Counted from the stretch's first letter, positions 16,283 to 25,666 are shown. The stretch is DNA of 64,000 nt from Pseudomonadota bacterium (GCA_023391095.1 JAEWBN010000006.1:124001-188000); one strand, 5' to 3'. Made by a program: numbers and translations. The notes: generated by a model from the sequence alone, not told the origin.

Positions 16283-17170
16283 ATGACCTTTGCAGATATC
16301 CGGCGCGCCACGGGCGCCCTGTTTCTCGGCCTGGTGCTGGCATTGACGGCAAGCCTGCCGGCCTTTGCGGCAACGGTGGCAACCGTCAATGGCGAACCGA
16401 TCAGCGACGTGCAGGTGGACCAGCGTCTGCGCCTGTTCAGCATGGAAGGCAATAATACCGGCCGGCGCGGTGCGCTCGAACAGCTGGTCAATGAAGCCAT
16501 CCAGCTGCAGGAAGCCAAGCGGCTGGGCATCAGCGTCTCCAATGCACAGGTGGATGACGCTTTCCTTCAGATCGCGCGCAATCTCAAGGTCAGCCGTGAC
16601 CGGCTCGAGCAGATGTTGCAGCAGGGCGGCGTCAACATGGATACGCTCAAGAACCGGCTGCGCGCCGCCATCGCCTGGAATGGCGTGGTGCAGGCCGCGG
16701 TGATGTCGCAGGTGCAGGTTTCGGATCTGGAACTGGACCAGCGCGCTGCCCAGAAGGTCTCGGACTACCAGAATTTCGATTACATCCTCAAGGAAGTGAT
16801 CTTTGTGGGCAATGGCCGTTCGGGCCAGGCCAACCGCTACCGGCAGAGCTTTAATGGCTGCGACAATGCCGTGGCGCTGTCGCTGAACTTCACCGATGCG
16901 GCCGTGGTCGATGTCGGCCGCCGCCATGCCACGCAGATGCCCGAAGCCATTGCCCGGGAACTGGCGGGACTCAATGTGGGCGGCATCACCAAGCCGCGCG
17001 TGGTGGAAACCGGCGTGTCCATGCTGGCCGTGTGCGAAAAGGTGCAGGCGCAGGACCTGACCTTCGTCAAGGACACGCTGCGCGAGGAAGTGGGCGGCGC
17101 CGAAGCCCAGAGCCAGGCTGCGGCCTATCTCGAACGCCTGCGCAGCCAGGCCAAGATCATCTACAACTAA
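16283..17170 (+). CDS. SurA-like periplasmic chaperone (SurA N-terminal domain)
   Basis: 295 residues from the ATG at 16283, which has a GGAA site upstream; an earlier ATG at 16253 has none. The signal peptide ends near AFAA (residue 30). The mature protein begins TVATVNGEPISDVQVDQRLRL, the classic SurA/PpiC N-terminal domain. It continues with a helical chaperone region to about residue 170. A conventional parvulin motif is not obvious in the C-terminal part, so chaperone activity for outer-membrane proteins is more likely than isomerase activity. Position between lptG and pdxA is where surA lies in many Alphaproteobacteria. Confidence 0.83.
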   Translation: MTFADIRRATGALFLGLVLALTASLPAFAATVATVNGEPISDVQVDQRLRLFSMEGNNTGRRGALEQLVNEAIQLQEAKRLGISVSNAQVDDAFLQIARNLKVSRDRLEQMLQQGGVNMDTLKNRLRAAIAWNGVVQAAVMSQVQVSDLELDQRAAQKVSDYQNFDYILKEVIFVGNGRSGQANRYRQSFNGCDNAVALSLNFTDAAVVDVGRRHATQMPEAIARELAGLNVGGITKPRVVETGVSMLAVCEKVQAQDLTFVKDTLREEVGGAEAQSQAAAYLERLRSQAKIIYN

Positions 17171-17171
17171 G

Positions 17172-17221
17172 CCGGTTCGCGCGAACCGGATGGGTCAAGC
17201 CGGCCGCGCCATGAGCGCGGC
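17172..17221 (+). terminator. Two hairpins between surA-like gene and pdxA
   Basis: A perfect 18-base palindrome with arms CCGGTTCGC/GCGAACCGG (17172-17189) comes just after the surA-like stop. A second stem, GCCGCGC (17203-17209) with GCGCGGC (17215-17221), is followed by TGGTTGGTTTTTAA. The second has terminator form and may reduce read-through into pdxA. Confidence 0.5.
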
Positions 17222-17245
17222 TGGTTGGTTTTTAAGGGGGCATCA

Positions 17246-18247
17246 TTGGCAGCAGTGCTGGCCATCAGCATGGGTGAGCCGGCCGGGATCGGGCCGGACA
17301 TTATCCTCTTGAGCTACGCCCGACGGGCCGAGCTGGGCCTGCCGCCCTTTATCGTCTTCGGCAATGCGGAATTTCTGGCGCGGCGCGCGGCGCGGCTGGG
17401 ACTGGACCTCCTCGTGACCGAGACGGTGCCAGAAGACGCCGCGGAGGTTTTCGGCAGTGCCCTGCCCGTGTTCCAGCTCGAGGGCGCTGTGGCCGACCAG
17501 CCGGGCGAAATCGACCCCGGTTCCGCGCCGGTGGTGATCGGGGCGATTGCGCAGGCAGTGGATGCCGTCAAGGCCGGGTGCTGCCGGGCTATCGTGACGG
17601 CGCCAATCAACAAGGCGGCGCTTTATTCCGCCGGGTTCAGCCATCCGGGACACACGGAATATCTGGCGGCGCTCTGCGCCGAAAATGGGGTGGAGCCGCT
17701 GCCGGTGATGATGCTGGCCCATGAAGATCTCCGCACCGTGCCGCTGACCATTCACGTGCCGCTCCGTGCGGTGCCGGAGATGATCAGCGGGGAACTGATC
17801 CGCGATACCCTGCGGATCATGGCGCGGGACCTGCAGGAGCGGTTCGGGATCGTGCGGCCGCGGATCGCGGTGGCGGGTCTCAATCCGCATGCGGGCGAGG
17901 ACGGTACGATCGGTCGCGAGGACGCCGATGTGATCGCTCCGGCCATTGCTGCGGCGCAAAGCGACGGGATCGACGCCGTGGGCCCCCTGCCCGGCGATAC
18001 GCTGTTTTACCCGCCGCACTGGCGGGGCTATGACGCGGTGCTCGCCATGTACCATGACCAGGCGCTGATCCCGATCAAGACGGTGGCCTTCGATGCAGGC
18101 GTCAACGTGACGCTTGGCCTGCCCATCGTGCGGACATCGCCGGACCACGGCACGGCATTTTCGCTTGCGGGCACGGGCAAGGCCTCGATACGCAGTTTCG
18201 TGGCGGCCATCGCCATGGCGGACCGGATGAGCGCGGACACAGCATGA
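17246..18247 (+). CDS. pdxA: 4-hydroxythreonine-4-phosphate dehydrogenase
   Basis: 333 residues from a TTG at 17246, chosen because an AGGGGG ribosome-binding site lies five bases before it; the first residues are then MAAVLAISMGEPAGIGPDI, the usual PdxA N-terminus. Other family motifs are TAPINKAAL, HPGHTEYLA, GLNPHAGEDG and YHDQALIPIK, which carry the metal and substrate ligands. It oxidises 4-phosphohydroxy-threonine in pyridoxal phosphate synthesis, in the cytoplasm. The stop overlaps rsmA by four bases. Confidence 0.95.
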   Translation: MAAVLAISMGEPAGIGPDIILLSYARRAELGLPPFIVFGNAEFLARRAARLGLDLLVTETVPEDAAEVFGSALPVFQLEGAVADQPGEIDPGSAPVVIGAIAQAVDAVKAGCCRAIVTAPINKAALYSAGFSHPGHTEYLAALCAENGVEPLPVMMLAHEDLRTVPLTIHVPLRAVPEMISGELIRDTLRIMARDLQERFGIVRPRIAVAGLNPHAGEDGTIGREDADVIAPAIAAAQSDGIDAVGPLPGDTLFYPPHWRGYDAVLAMYHDQALIPIKTVAFDAGVNVTLGLPIVRTSPDHGTAFSLAGTGKASIRSFVAAIAMADRMSADTA

Positions 18248-19086
18248 GCCAGATCGACAACCTTCCCCCGCTGCGCGACGTGATCGCGACCCATGGCCTG
18301 CGGGCCAAGAAGGAACTGGGGCAGAATTTCCTTTTCGACCTCAACCTGACGGCGCGGATCGCGCGAGTGGGCGGATCGCTCGAGGGCGTGCGGGTGATCG
18401 AGGTGGGACCCGGGCCGGGCGGGCTGACGCGGGCGCTCTTGGCCGAAGGCGCCAAGGAAGTGATCGCCATCGAGCGCGACGCGCGGGCGCTGCCGGCGCT
18501 GGCGGAAGTGGCGCAGGCCTATCCGGGGCGGCTGACGGTGATCGGCGGCGACGCCATGGAGATGGATTATCGCATGCTGGCCGACGGGCCGACGCGGATC
18601 GTGGCCAACCTGCCCTATAATATCGGCACGCCGCTGCTGACCGGCTGGCTCACCATGGAGCCCTGGCCGCCGTTTTTCGAAAGCCTGACGCTGATGTTCC
18701 AGCGGGAAGTGGCCGAGCGTATCTGCGCCAAGCCGGGCGACAATCACTATGGGCGACTGGCCGTGCTGGCGGGCTGGCGCACGGATGCCCGCATTGCGTT
18801 CAATGTCGGACGCCAGGCCTTTGTGCCGCCGCCGGCGGTAACCTCGGCCGTGGTGCATCTGGTGCCCAAGCCAGTCGAAGATGACCTGCCGGTCAAGCTG
18901 GTGGAACAGGTGACCAAGGCGGCCTTCGGGCAGCGGCGCAAGATGGTGCGGCAGTCGCTGAAATCGCTGGGCGTGCCGGTGGAAGGACTGCTGGCGGCGG
19001 CCGGGCTCAGGGGTGACGAACGGGCCGAGGAGCTGCCGATCGAGGCGTTTCTAGCCATGGCGCGGGCGCTGCCGGGCCTGCGGTAA
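18244..19086 (+). CDS. rsmA: 16S rRNA dimethyladenosine transferase RsmA
   Basis: 280 residues. KELGQNFLFD near residue 20, the SAM-binding VIEVGPGPGGLTRALL (about 50-65) and the catalytic NLPYNIGTPLL (about 121-131) define KsgA/RsmA. It dimethylates two adjacent adenines in the helix 45 loop of 16S rRNA late in small-subunit assembly. Start overlaps pdxA by ATGA; pdxA-rsmA coupling is common in Proteobacteria. Confidence 0.96.
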   Translation: MSQIDNLPPLRDVIATHGLRAKKELGQNFLFDLNLTARIARVGGSLEGVRVIEVGPGPGGLTRALLAEGAKEVIAIERDARALPALAEVAQAYPGRLTVIGGDAMEMDYRMLADGPTRIVANLPYNIGTPLLTGWLTMEPWPPFFESLTLMFQREVAERICAKPGDNHYGRLAVLAGWRTDARIAFNVGRQAFVPPPAVTSAVVHLVPKPVEDDLPVKLVEQVTKAAFGQRRKMVRQSLKSLGVPVEGLLAAAGLRGDERAEELPIEAFLAMARALPGLR

Positions 19087-19112
19087 ACTTCACATCCCGA
19101 TTCAACCGGCTC

Positions 19113-19751
19113 TCAAAGAGAGTCGATCTGGCTTTGCAAGTCCTTGATGAAGCTGGGAAAGTTGACCTGGCGTTCGCGCTTGAGGCGTGAGGCGGCCAGG
19201 ATCGAACGCACGTTCTGCACGGACTGTTCGAGATCGCGGTTGATGATGACATAGTCGTATTCATCGGCGTGATCGAGCTCGACACGGGCATTGCGCAGGC
19301 GTTTTTCAATGGTGCCGACGCTGTCCTGGGCGCGGCGTTCGAGCCGCGAGCGCAGCTCTTCGATGGTGGGCGGCAGGATAAAGACCGTGACCATGTCGGC
19401 GCGGCACTTTTCATAAAGCTGCAAGGTGCCCTGATAGTCGACGTCGAACAGGATGTCGTTGCCAGCGGCAAGCTGTTCTTCGACCTTGGCGCGGGGCGTG
19501 CCGTAGAAGTTGCCGTGCACTTCGGCGGATTCGAGCAGGCCACCCTCGTCGCGCATCCGGGTGAAGGTAGGAATATCGACGAAATAGTAGTGCGTGCCCT
19601 CGACCTCATCGCTGCGGCGGGCGCGCGTGGTCACCGATACCGACAGGCGAATATTGGGGTCCTGCTGGAACAGGGAGCGCGAAATGGAGGATTTTCCGGC
19701 ACCCGACGGGGAGGCAATCACCAGCATGACGCCGCGGCGCTGAAAATCCAT
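19113..19751 (-). CDS. gmk: Guanylate kinase
   Basis: 212 residues. P-loop SPSGAGKS at about 14-21, the GMP-binding stretch VTTRARRSDEVEGTHYYFV and the lid region ERRAQDSVGTIEKRL are all present. Converts GMP to GDP with ATP, downstream of the guaB and guaA products encoded elsewhere in this window. It is the last gene of the fab-mltG-yicC-gmk block, nine bases after yicC. Confidence 0.96.
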   Translation of the reverse strand: MDFQRRGVMLVIASPSGAGKSSISRSLFQQDPNIRLSVSVTTRARRSDEVEGTHYYFVDIPTFTRMRDEGGLLESAEVHGNFYGTPRAKVEEQLAAGNDILFDVDYQGTLQLYEKCRADMVTVFILPPTIEELRSRLERRAQDSVGTIEKRLRNARVELDHADEYDYVIINRDLEQSVQNVRSILAASRLKRERQVNFPSFIKDLQSQIDSL

Positions 19752-19760
19752 TTTTCTACT

Positions 19761-20648
19761 CTATTCGATGTTCTGAACCTGCTCGCGTAGTTGATCGATC
19801 ACCGCCTTGAGGTCAAGACCGATGGCCGTCAGGTCCACTGCGTTTGCCTTCGAGCAGAGCGTATTGGCCTCGCGATTGAATTCCTGGGCGAGAAAATCGA
19901 GCCGGCGACCGGCAGGACCGCCCTCGGCAATGAGCTTGCGCGCGGCGGCGATATGGGCCCGCAGGCGATCGAGCTCTTCGCGGATATCGGCGCGGGTGGC
20001 CAGCAGCAGGGCTTCCTGGGCCAGCCGGTCGGGCGGCAGGGTCGTGTCCTGCTTGAGGAGATCAAGCTGGCGGGAGAGCTGGGCGGCGATGTAGTCGCGG
20101 GTGCAGGCAGGGTGAGCCTCGGCGCGCGCGACAAGCGCCTCGATGGCGGCGAGTTGGTCGAGAAGCACGGCGGCAATGGCTGCGCCCTCCTGACAGCGGG
20201 CGGCCACAAGGCCTTCGATAGCCTCGGCGCCAGAGGCGAGCACAAGCGCGCCCATTTCGTCCTCATCGAGGGTCCCTACCCCATCGTCCACTTCCAGCAC
20301 GCCGGGCAGGGCCAGGATGCCATCGAGCCGAGCGGGCGCGGCCGTGATGCGCGCGCCCAGATCGTCCAGCGCCGCCAGAACCGTGGTGAGCGCCTGCTGG
20401 TTGACACGCACGGCTCCGGAGCCGCCGACGCGGTCGAGCGCCACGGTGACATTGACCGAGCCGCGCGAGAGCGCCTTGGAAACGAGCTGGCGCAGCGGGA
20501 TCTCGACGGCATCGAGGCCCGGCGCCATGCGCAGGCGGATATCGAGGCCCCGGCCGTTGACCGAGCGCATTTCGACGCGGAGGCGCACGCCACCGGCTTC
20601 CCGCGTGGCGCGGGCGAAGCCGGTCATGCTGGCAATGGGGGCGCTCAT
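19761..20648 (-). CDS. YicC-family endoribonuclease
   Basis: 295 residues. The N-terminal YicC domain begins SMTGFARATREAGG and contains the SVNGRGLDIRLRMAP motif; the C-terminal DUF1732 part ends with GRRLDFLAQEFNREANT and NAVDLTAIGLDLKAVIDQLREQVQN. E. coli YicC is a metal-dependent endoribonuclease acting on small RNAs; the same role here is inferred. Its start overlaps the mltG stop by four bases and gmk follows directly, the usual order in this class. Confidence 0.92.
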   Translation of the reverse strand: MSAPIASMTGFARATREAGGVRLRVEMRSVNGRGLDIRLRMAPGLDAVEIPLRQLVSKALSRGSVNVTVALDRVGGSGAVRVNQQALTTVLAALDDLGARITAAPARLDGILALPGVLEVDDGVGTLDEDEMGALVLASGAEAIEGLVAARCQEGAAIAAVLLDQLAAIEALVARAEAHPACTRDYIAAQLSRQLDLLKQDTTLPPDRLAQEALLLATRADIREELDRLRAHIAAARKLIAEGGPAGRRLDFLAQEFNREANTLCSKANAVDLTAIGLDLKAVIDQLREQVQNIE

Positions 20649-21775
20649 TGACCTTCTGCTGGCGCTTCGGCCCCGCCGGCCTGCTCGGCCTCCTGCGCTT
20701 CCAGTTCCTGACGCGCCGCTTCAGCGTCGGCTTCGGCCTGCGCCGCAGCTTCGGCGGCGATGGCGCGATAGCTGGCGACGTTGCGCCTGTGCTCGTCATA
20801 GGTCTCGGCGAAGACATGGCCTTCGCGCGGGGTGGCGCCCTTGGCGACGAAGTAGAGGTAGTTGTGGCTATCCGGATTGGCGACGGCGCGCAGCGCCTCG
20901 ATGCCCGGATTGGCGATGGGCGTCGGCGGCAGGCCGTCGATCTGGTAGGTATTGTAGGGCGTCTTCTCGTCGATCTCGGAGCGGCGGATGCCGCGGTCCA
21001 GCGTGCTCTGGCCCAAGGTGATGCCGTAGATGATGGTGGGGTCGGACTGAAGGCGCATGCCCGTGCGCAGGCGGTTGACAAAAACCGCAGCGATCTGGGG
21101 ACGCTCCTCGGCCACGCCGGTTTCCTTTTCCACGATCGAGGCGAGGATGAGCATTTCGGCGGGGGACTGCAGCGGCAGGTCGGGCTGGCGGGTTTCCCAG
21201 ACCTCGGCAAGCGCCTGGCTCATGGCGAGCTGCATATTGTCGAGGACGGACTGGCGGGTGTCGCCGGGCCGATAATCGTAGCTGCCGGGCAGGATGGAGC
21301 CTTCGGGCGGGAGCGTGGTGATCTCGCCGGTCAGATCGGTATTGTCCTGAATACGCTGCACGGCCTGCCAGACGGTCCATCCTTCGGGAATGGTGACGGC
21401 AAAGCGCAGCGGCGTGCCATCGGCCAGTTCGCGCAGAATGTCGGACATGCTGGCGCGGGGCGGAATGGTGAAATCGCCCGCCTTGACCGTGGTGTTGCTT
21501 TCGACGCGGCTGCCGAACTGGGTAAAGATCAGCGAATTGGTGATGAAGCCCTGCTCTTCGAGGCGCTGTGCGGCGGTGCGCAGGGTGTTGCCGGTTTCGA
21601 CGCGGAAGACGCGTTCCTCGGTCGTGGGGCCCTCGCCGTAATACTGGGACGCAACGAAGAAGAAGCCGCCCCCCAGGACCACAAGGCCGATAACAAGGAG
21701 GGTCAGAAAGGCGTTGAGGACGTCAACAAGGCCATTTCTCGAACGGCGGCGGCGGCGGTTCCTGCGGTCGTTCAT
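20645..21775 (-). CDS. mltG: Endolytic peptidoglycan transglycosylase MltG
   Basis: 376 residues. An Arg-rich cytoplasmic start is followed by one TM helix (about 19-42), a LysM-like subdomain and the YceG catalytic domain. The conserved catalytic Glu lies in ASIVEKETG (about 212-220), with LQSDPTIIYG and YNTYQIDGLPPTPIANPG downstream. The last 40 residues are an Ala/Glu-rich tail. It cleaves nascent glycan strands in the periplasm and sets their length. Located between fabF and yicC, as in many Alphaproteobacteria. Confidence 0.95.
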   Translation of the reverse strand: MNDRRNRRRRRSRNGLVDVLNAFLTLLVIGLVVLGGGFFFVASQYYGEGPTTEERVFRVETGNTLRTAAQRLEEQGFITNSLIFTQFGSRVESNTTVKAGDFTIPPRASMSDILRELADGTPLRFAVTIPEGWTVWQAVQRIQDNTDLTGEITTLPPEGSILPGSYDYRPGDTRQSVLDNMQLAMSQALAEVWETRQPDLPLQSPAEMLILASIVEKETGVAEERPQIAAVFVNRLRTGMRLQSDPTIIYGITLGQSTLDRGIRRSEIDEKTPYNTYQIDGLPPTPIANPGIEALRAVANPDSHNYLYFVAKGATPREGHVFAETYDEHRRNVASYRAIAAEAAAQAEADAEAARQELEAQEAEQAGGAEAPAEGQ

Positions 21776-21894
21776 CGTCTGGTATCACTCGCGATTTGCC
21801 GGCCTGCGCGAAGCGGCCTGGTTCTGGTTTTGGTTATCTGGCGCCAGAATCTGGCAACGGCGCGGCATTGTTTGCATGTCGCGCCATAAAGACA

Positions 21895-21928
21895 AGGGGC
21901 ACATCGAACCGGTGTCCGATGCGCCCCT
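21895..21928 (-). terminator. Hairpin downstream of fabF
   Basis: AGGGGCACATCG (21895-21906) and CGATGCGCCCCT (21917-21928) pair with one mismatch around a 10-base loop. On the minus strand the stem is followed by TGTCTTTAT. It separates fabF from mltG. Confidence 0.55.
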
Positions 21929-21954
21929 CATAAATCGTGGACAATGCGGGCGGG

Positions 21955-23223
21955 TCAGCTGACCTTGCGCATGACCAGGGTGGCATTGGTGCCGCCAAAG
22001 CCGAAGCTGTTGGACAGCGCCACGTTGATTTCCTTCTTGAGCGCCGTATGGGGCACAAGATTGATCTCGGTCTCGACGGATGGATTGTCGAGGTTGAGCG
22101 TGGGCGGCGCGATGTTGTCACGCATGGCCAGAAGGCAGAAAATGGCTTCAACCGAGCCGGCCGCACCCAGGAGGTGACCGACCGCGGACTTGGTTGAGCT
22201 CATCACCGACCGGGAGGCGGCGTCGCCCAAAACGCGGGTCACGGCGCCCAGTTCGATCTCGTCGCCGAGCGGGGTCGAGGTGCCGTGGGCGTTGATATAG
22301 TCGATCTCGGAAGCCGAAATACCGGCCCGCTTGATCGCCGCGCTCATGGCGCGGAAGCCGCCATCGCCATCGGGCGAAGGAGCAGTGATGTGATAAGCGT
22401 CGCCCGAGAGGCCATAGCCGATGACTTCGCCATAAATCTTGGCGCCGCGCGCCTTGGCGCGCTCGTAATCTTCCAGCACGACAATACCGGCACCCTCGCC
22501 CATGACGAAACCATCACGGTCCTTGTCATAGGGGCGCGAGGCAGCAACGGGATTGTCATTGAAGCCGGTAGAAAGCGCACGGGCGGCAGAGAAGCCCGCG
22601 AGCGAGAGACGGTTGACGCAGCTTTCCGCACCGCCGGCAACCATAACGTCAGCGTCGCCCAAGGCGATGAGGCGTGCAGCATCGCCGATAGCGTGGGCGC
22701 CGGTCGAACAGGCGGTGACCACGGAATGGTTCGGCCCCTTGAGGCCGAAGCGGATCGACACCTGGCCTGAGGCCAGATTGATCAGACGGCCGGGGATGAA
22801 GAAGGGGCTGATGCGACGCGGCCCCTTTTCGTGCAGCGTGACAGACGCATCGTAGATGCCGCCGACACCACCAATACCCGAGCCGATCAGGACGCCAGTG
22901 CGTTCCTGCTCTTCCTGGGTCCTGGGCTCGACACCCGCATCCTGAATGGCCTGCGTAGCAGCTGCCATGGCGTAGACGATAAACGGATCGACCTTGCGCT
23001 GTTCCTTGACCTCCATCCACTCATCGGGGTTGTACTTGCCATCGGCATAGTCCCCGAGCGGAATACGGTGGGCAATCTGGCAGGCGATATCATCGACTTC
23101 GAAGTCGTCGATGCGCTTGGCACCACTCTTGCCGGCAAGAATGCCGGACCAACTGGGCTCAACACCGCAGCCGAGGGGCGTGACCAACCCCAGCCCGGTG
23201 ACGACGACTCGGCGCAATTCCAT
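21955..23223 (-). CDS. fabF: 3-oxoacyl-[ACP] synthase II
   Basis: 422 residues. The Cys-His-His triad is visible in ACSTGAHAIGD, NAHGTSTPLGDEIE and KSAVGHLLGAAG. FabF elongates acyl-ACP with malonyl-ACP and controls the later, temperature-sensitive elongation steps. It lies 21 bases after acpP on the same strand, the standard order in which the synthase follows its carrier protein. Confidence 0.96.
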   Translation of the reverse strand: MELRRVVVTGLGLVTPLGCGVEPSWSGILAGKSGAKRIDDFEVDDIACQIAHRIPLGDYADGKYNPDEWMEVKEQRKVDPFIVYAMAAATQAIQDAGVEPRTQEEQERTGVLIGSGIGGVGGIYDASVTLHEKGPRRISPFFIPGRLINLASGQVSIRFGLKGPNHSVVTACSTGAHAIGDAARLIALGDADVMVAGGAESCVNRLSLAGFSAARALSTGFNDNPVAASRPYDKDRDGFVMGEGAGIVVLEDYERAKARGAKIYGEVIGYGLSGDAYHITAPSPDGDGGFRAMSAAIKRAGISASEIDYINAHGTSTPLGDEIELGAVTRVLGDAASRSVMSSTKSAVGHLLGAAGSVEAIFCLLAMRDNIAPPTLNLDNPSVETEINLVPHTALKKEINVALSNSFGFGGTNATLVMRKVS

Positions 23224-23244
23224 GGTCAGCGGCCTAACCCCAGC

Positions 23245-23481
23245 TTAGCTGGTGGCTTTGGTCAGGAAGGCGACTGCGTCACCGAAAGTCTGGATCGACT
23301 CGGCAGCGTCGTCGGGGATCTCGACCGAGAATTCTTCCTCGAAAGCCATCACCAGCTCGACCTGATCCAACGAATCGGCACCCAGATCGTCGATGAAGCT
23401 GGCCTTTTCGGTGACCTTCTCGGCATCCACATTGAGGTGTTCCACAACGATCTTGCGGACCCGATCAGCGACATCGCTCAT
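23245..23481 (-). CDS. acpP: Acyl carrier protein
   Basis: 78 residues, strongly acidic. The phosphopantetheine site is Ser37 in GADSLDQVELVMAFEEEF. It carries the growing acyl chain for FabD, FabG and FabF encoded next to it. A 240-base gap with a hairpin separates it from fabG, which suggests separate or enhanced transcription for this abundant protein. Confidence 0.97.
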   Translation of the reverse strand: MSDVADRVRKIVVEHLNVDAEKVTEKASFIDDLGADSLDQVELVMAFEEEFSVEIPDDAAESIQTFGDAVAFLTKATS

Positions 23482-23680
23482 ATTAGACTTCCCTTTTAGA
23501 AATCGACATTTCGTTTCGCTTCTTATTGGCGATGGGCCAATTCTTCAAGCGGTGTTGGCTTGCTTGGAGTGACTGTAAGCGGCCTTCAAGGCGCCTGCAA
23601 GGCAGTCCGGCAAGGGTAAACGCGGCGCGAGGTAACACGTTTCATCTGTCCTCGCCAACCGCATTGTCCCGGTTTCCAAG

Positions 23681-23712
23681 GCTTTTGCCGCCACAGGGGG
23701 CCGCAAAAGCCC
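23681..23712 (-). terminator. Hairpin between fabG and acpP
   Basis: GGCTTTTGC (23681-23689) and GCAAAAGCC (23704-23712) form a perfect 9-bp stem with a 14-base loop, ten bases past the fabG stop. It may attenuate read-through so that acpP depends more on its own promoter. Confidence 0.45.
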
Positions 23713-23721
23713 GGTCACGGG

Positions 23722-24459
23722 CTAGACCATGGCCATGCCGCCATTCACGTTGAGGGTGTGGCCGGTGATGTAGGCGGCCGCATCGCTGGCGAGGAAGACC
23801 GCGCTGGTGGCGACTTCCTGGGCGGTGCCGAGACGACCGGCGGGCACGTTGGAGAGAATCGCCTCGCGCTGCTTGTCGTTGAGTTCGTCGGTCATGGCCG
23901 AAGCGATGAAGCCAGGCGCGATGGAATTGACCGTGATGTTGCGGCTGGCCACTTCATGGGCCAGCGCCTTGTTCATGCCGATAAGACCGGCCTTGGAGGC
24001 GGCGTAGTTGCCCTGCCCCGGATTGCCGGTCACGCCCACCACCGATGAAATGCCGATGATGCGGCCCCAGCGCTGCTTCATCATGCCTCGCAGCACGGCG
24101 CGGTTGAGATGGAAAGCGGCGGTGAGGTTGATGGCGATGACCTCGTCCCACTCCTCGTCCTTCATGCGCATGAAGAGATTGTCGCGGGTGACGCCGGCAT
24201 TGTTGATGAGAATGTCGAGCCCGCCCATGGCCTGTTCGGCGGCCGGGACGAGGCGGTCGACATCTTCCAGGTTGGAAAGGTTGCAGGGCAGGATCGGGCA
24301 GTCCTTGCCGATTTCCTTTGCCGTCTCCTCGAGCGCGCCGGTGCGGGTGCCCGAAAGGGCCACGGTGGCGCCGGCAGCGGCGAGCGCCTTGGCGATTTCA
24401 CGGCCGATGCCGCCGCTGGCGCCGGTCACGAGGGCACGTTTGCCAGTAAGATCAAACAT
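23722..24459 (-). CDS. fabG: 3-oxoacyl-[ACP] reductase
   Basis: 245 residues, a classical short-chain dehydrogenase. TGASGGIGR (12-20) binds NADPH; NNAG is at about 86-89; catalytic Ser139, Tyr152 and Lys156 (NYAASKAG) are in place. It reduces 3-ketoacyl-ACP in fatty-acid elongation. It follows fabD by 47 bases on the minus strand. Confidence 0.95.
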   Translation of the reverse strand: MFDLTGKRALVTGASGGIGREIAKALAAAGATVALSGTRTGALEETAKEIGKDCPILPCNLSNLEDVDRLVPAAEQAMGGLDILINNAGVTRDNLFMRMKDEEWDEVIAINLTAAFHLNRAVLRGMMKQRWGRIIGISSVVGVTGNPGQGNYAASKAGLIGMNKALAHEVASRNITVNSIAPGFIASAMTDELNDKQREAILSNVPAGRLGTAQEVATSAVFLASDAAAYITGHTLNVNGGMAMV

Positions 24460-24506
24460 TTAGGGCATCTCCCGAGAGATATTGAGTCAACGCGCTGAGA
24501 TTTGAT

Positions 24507-25457
24507 TCAAGCGCTCAGCTGGGCCACTAGGGCATCGATATCGGCGGGCGAGCCCACCGCCTGAGCAGAAAGCTCCGGCGCGATGCGCTTGGCAAGGCCG
24601 GTGAGCACCTTGCCCGAGCCGAGCTCAACCAGATTGGTCACGCCACCCGACTGGGCCAGCCAGGTGACGCTCTCGGTCCAGCGGACGACGCCGGTGACCT
24701 GTTCCACCAGGCGCTGGCGGATTTCGACCGGATCGGAAATCGGCGCGGCCAGCACATTGGCGACCAGCGGCACGACCGGGGCATTCATCTCTACTTCAGA
24801 CAGGGCTGCGGCCATGGCGTCGGCGGCGGGCTGCATCAGCGAGCAATGGAAGGGTGCGCTGACCGGCAGCAGCAGCGCGCGCTTGGCGCCCTTGCCCTTG
24901 GCGATCTCGACAGCGCGTTCGACGGCAGCAGTGGCACCGGACACGACGACCTGGCCGGGGGCGTTGTCATTGGCAACATCGCAGACTTCGCCCTGGGCGG
25001 CTTCAGCGGCAACGGCCTTTGCGGTTTCAAGCTCGAGACCGAGCAGCGCCGCCATGGCGCCGTGACCGACGGGGACGGCCTTCTGCATGGCCTGACCGCG
25101 GGTGCGCAGCAGGCGGGCGGCATCGGCCAGCGAAAAAGTGCCGGCGGCGCAAAGCGCGGAATATTCGCCCAGCGAGTGACCGGCGACGAACTTGGCGTGG
25201 TCCTTAAGCGAAACGCCCTTTGATTCCAGCACGCGGATCACCGCGACGGAAACCGCCATCAGGGCCGGCTGGGCATTTTCGGTGAGGCGCAGGATGTCCT
25301 CGGGGCCCTCGAACATGGTGGCGGATAGGCGTTCGCCCAGAGCCTCGTCCACTTCCTGGAACACGGCGCGAGCCTGCGGATAGGCCGCGGCCAGATCCTT
25401 GCCCATGCCGACAGCCTGGCTGCCCTGACCGGGAAATGTGAATGCTGTGCTGGACAT
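24507..25457 (-). CDS. fabD: Malonyl-CoA:ACP transacylase
   Basis: 316 residues. FPGQGSQ at 8-14 and the nucleophile Ser95 in AGHSLGEYSAL identify FabD; the active-site His is in SAPFHCSLM. It loads malonate onto acyl carrier protein. It is the first gene of the fabD-fabG-acpP-fabF-mltG-yicC-gmk block, so the promoter should lie in the roughly 200-base gap before the divergent sugar dehydrogenase gene. Confidence 0.96.
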   Translation of the reverse strand: MSSTAFTFPGQGSQAVGMGKDLAAAYPQARAVFQEVDEALGERLSATMFEGPEDILRLTENAQPALMAVSVAVIRVLESKGVSLKDHAKFVAGHSLGEYSALCAAGTFSLADAARLLRTRGQAMQKAVPVGHGAMAALLGLELETAKAVAAEAAQGEVCDVANDNAPGQVVVSGATAAVERAVEIAKGKGAKRALLLPVSAPFHCSLMQPAADAMAAALSEVEMNAPVVPLVANVLAAPISDPVEIRQRLVEQVTGVVRWTESVTWLAQSGGVTNLVELGSGKVLTGLAKRIAPELSAQAVGSPADIDALVAQLSA

Positions 25458-25666
25458 AGGCCCCCCTCGTTTGGTGATAGAACGCCAGTTCTGGTTCTAA
25501 CGTGTTCTGCCGCATTGCAGGGTGGATATGGCGAAGTCAAGACATGAGCCACTGCAGGGGCAGACTGGAGTGGGCAACGCAGAGGGTGAAATTTGGCGGC
25601 GTGACCTGAGACGGTGAACCAAAACGCAGGCGTGCGCGTTTCTCCCGACTATCCGGGAGACCCGAC

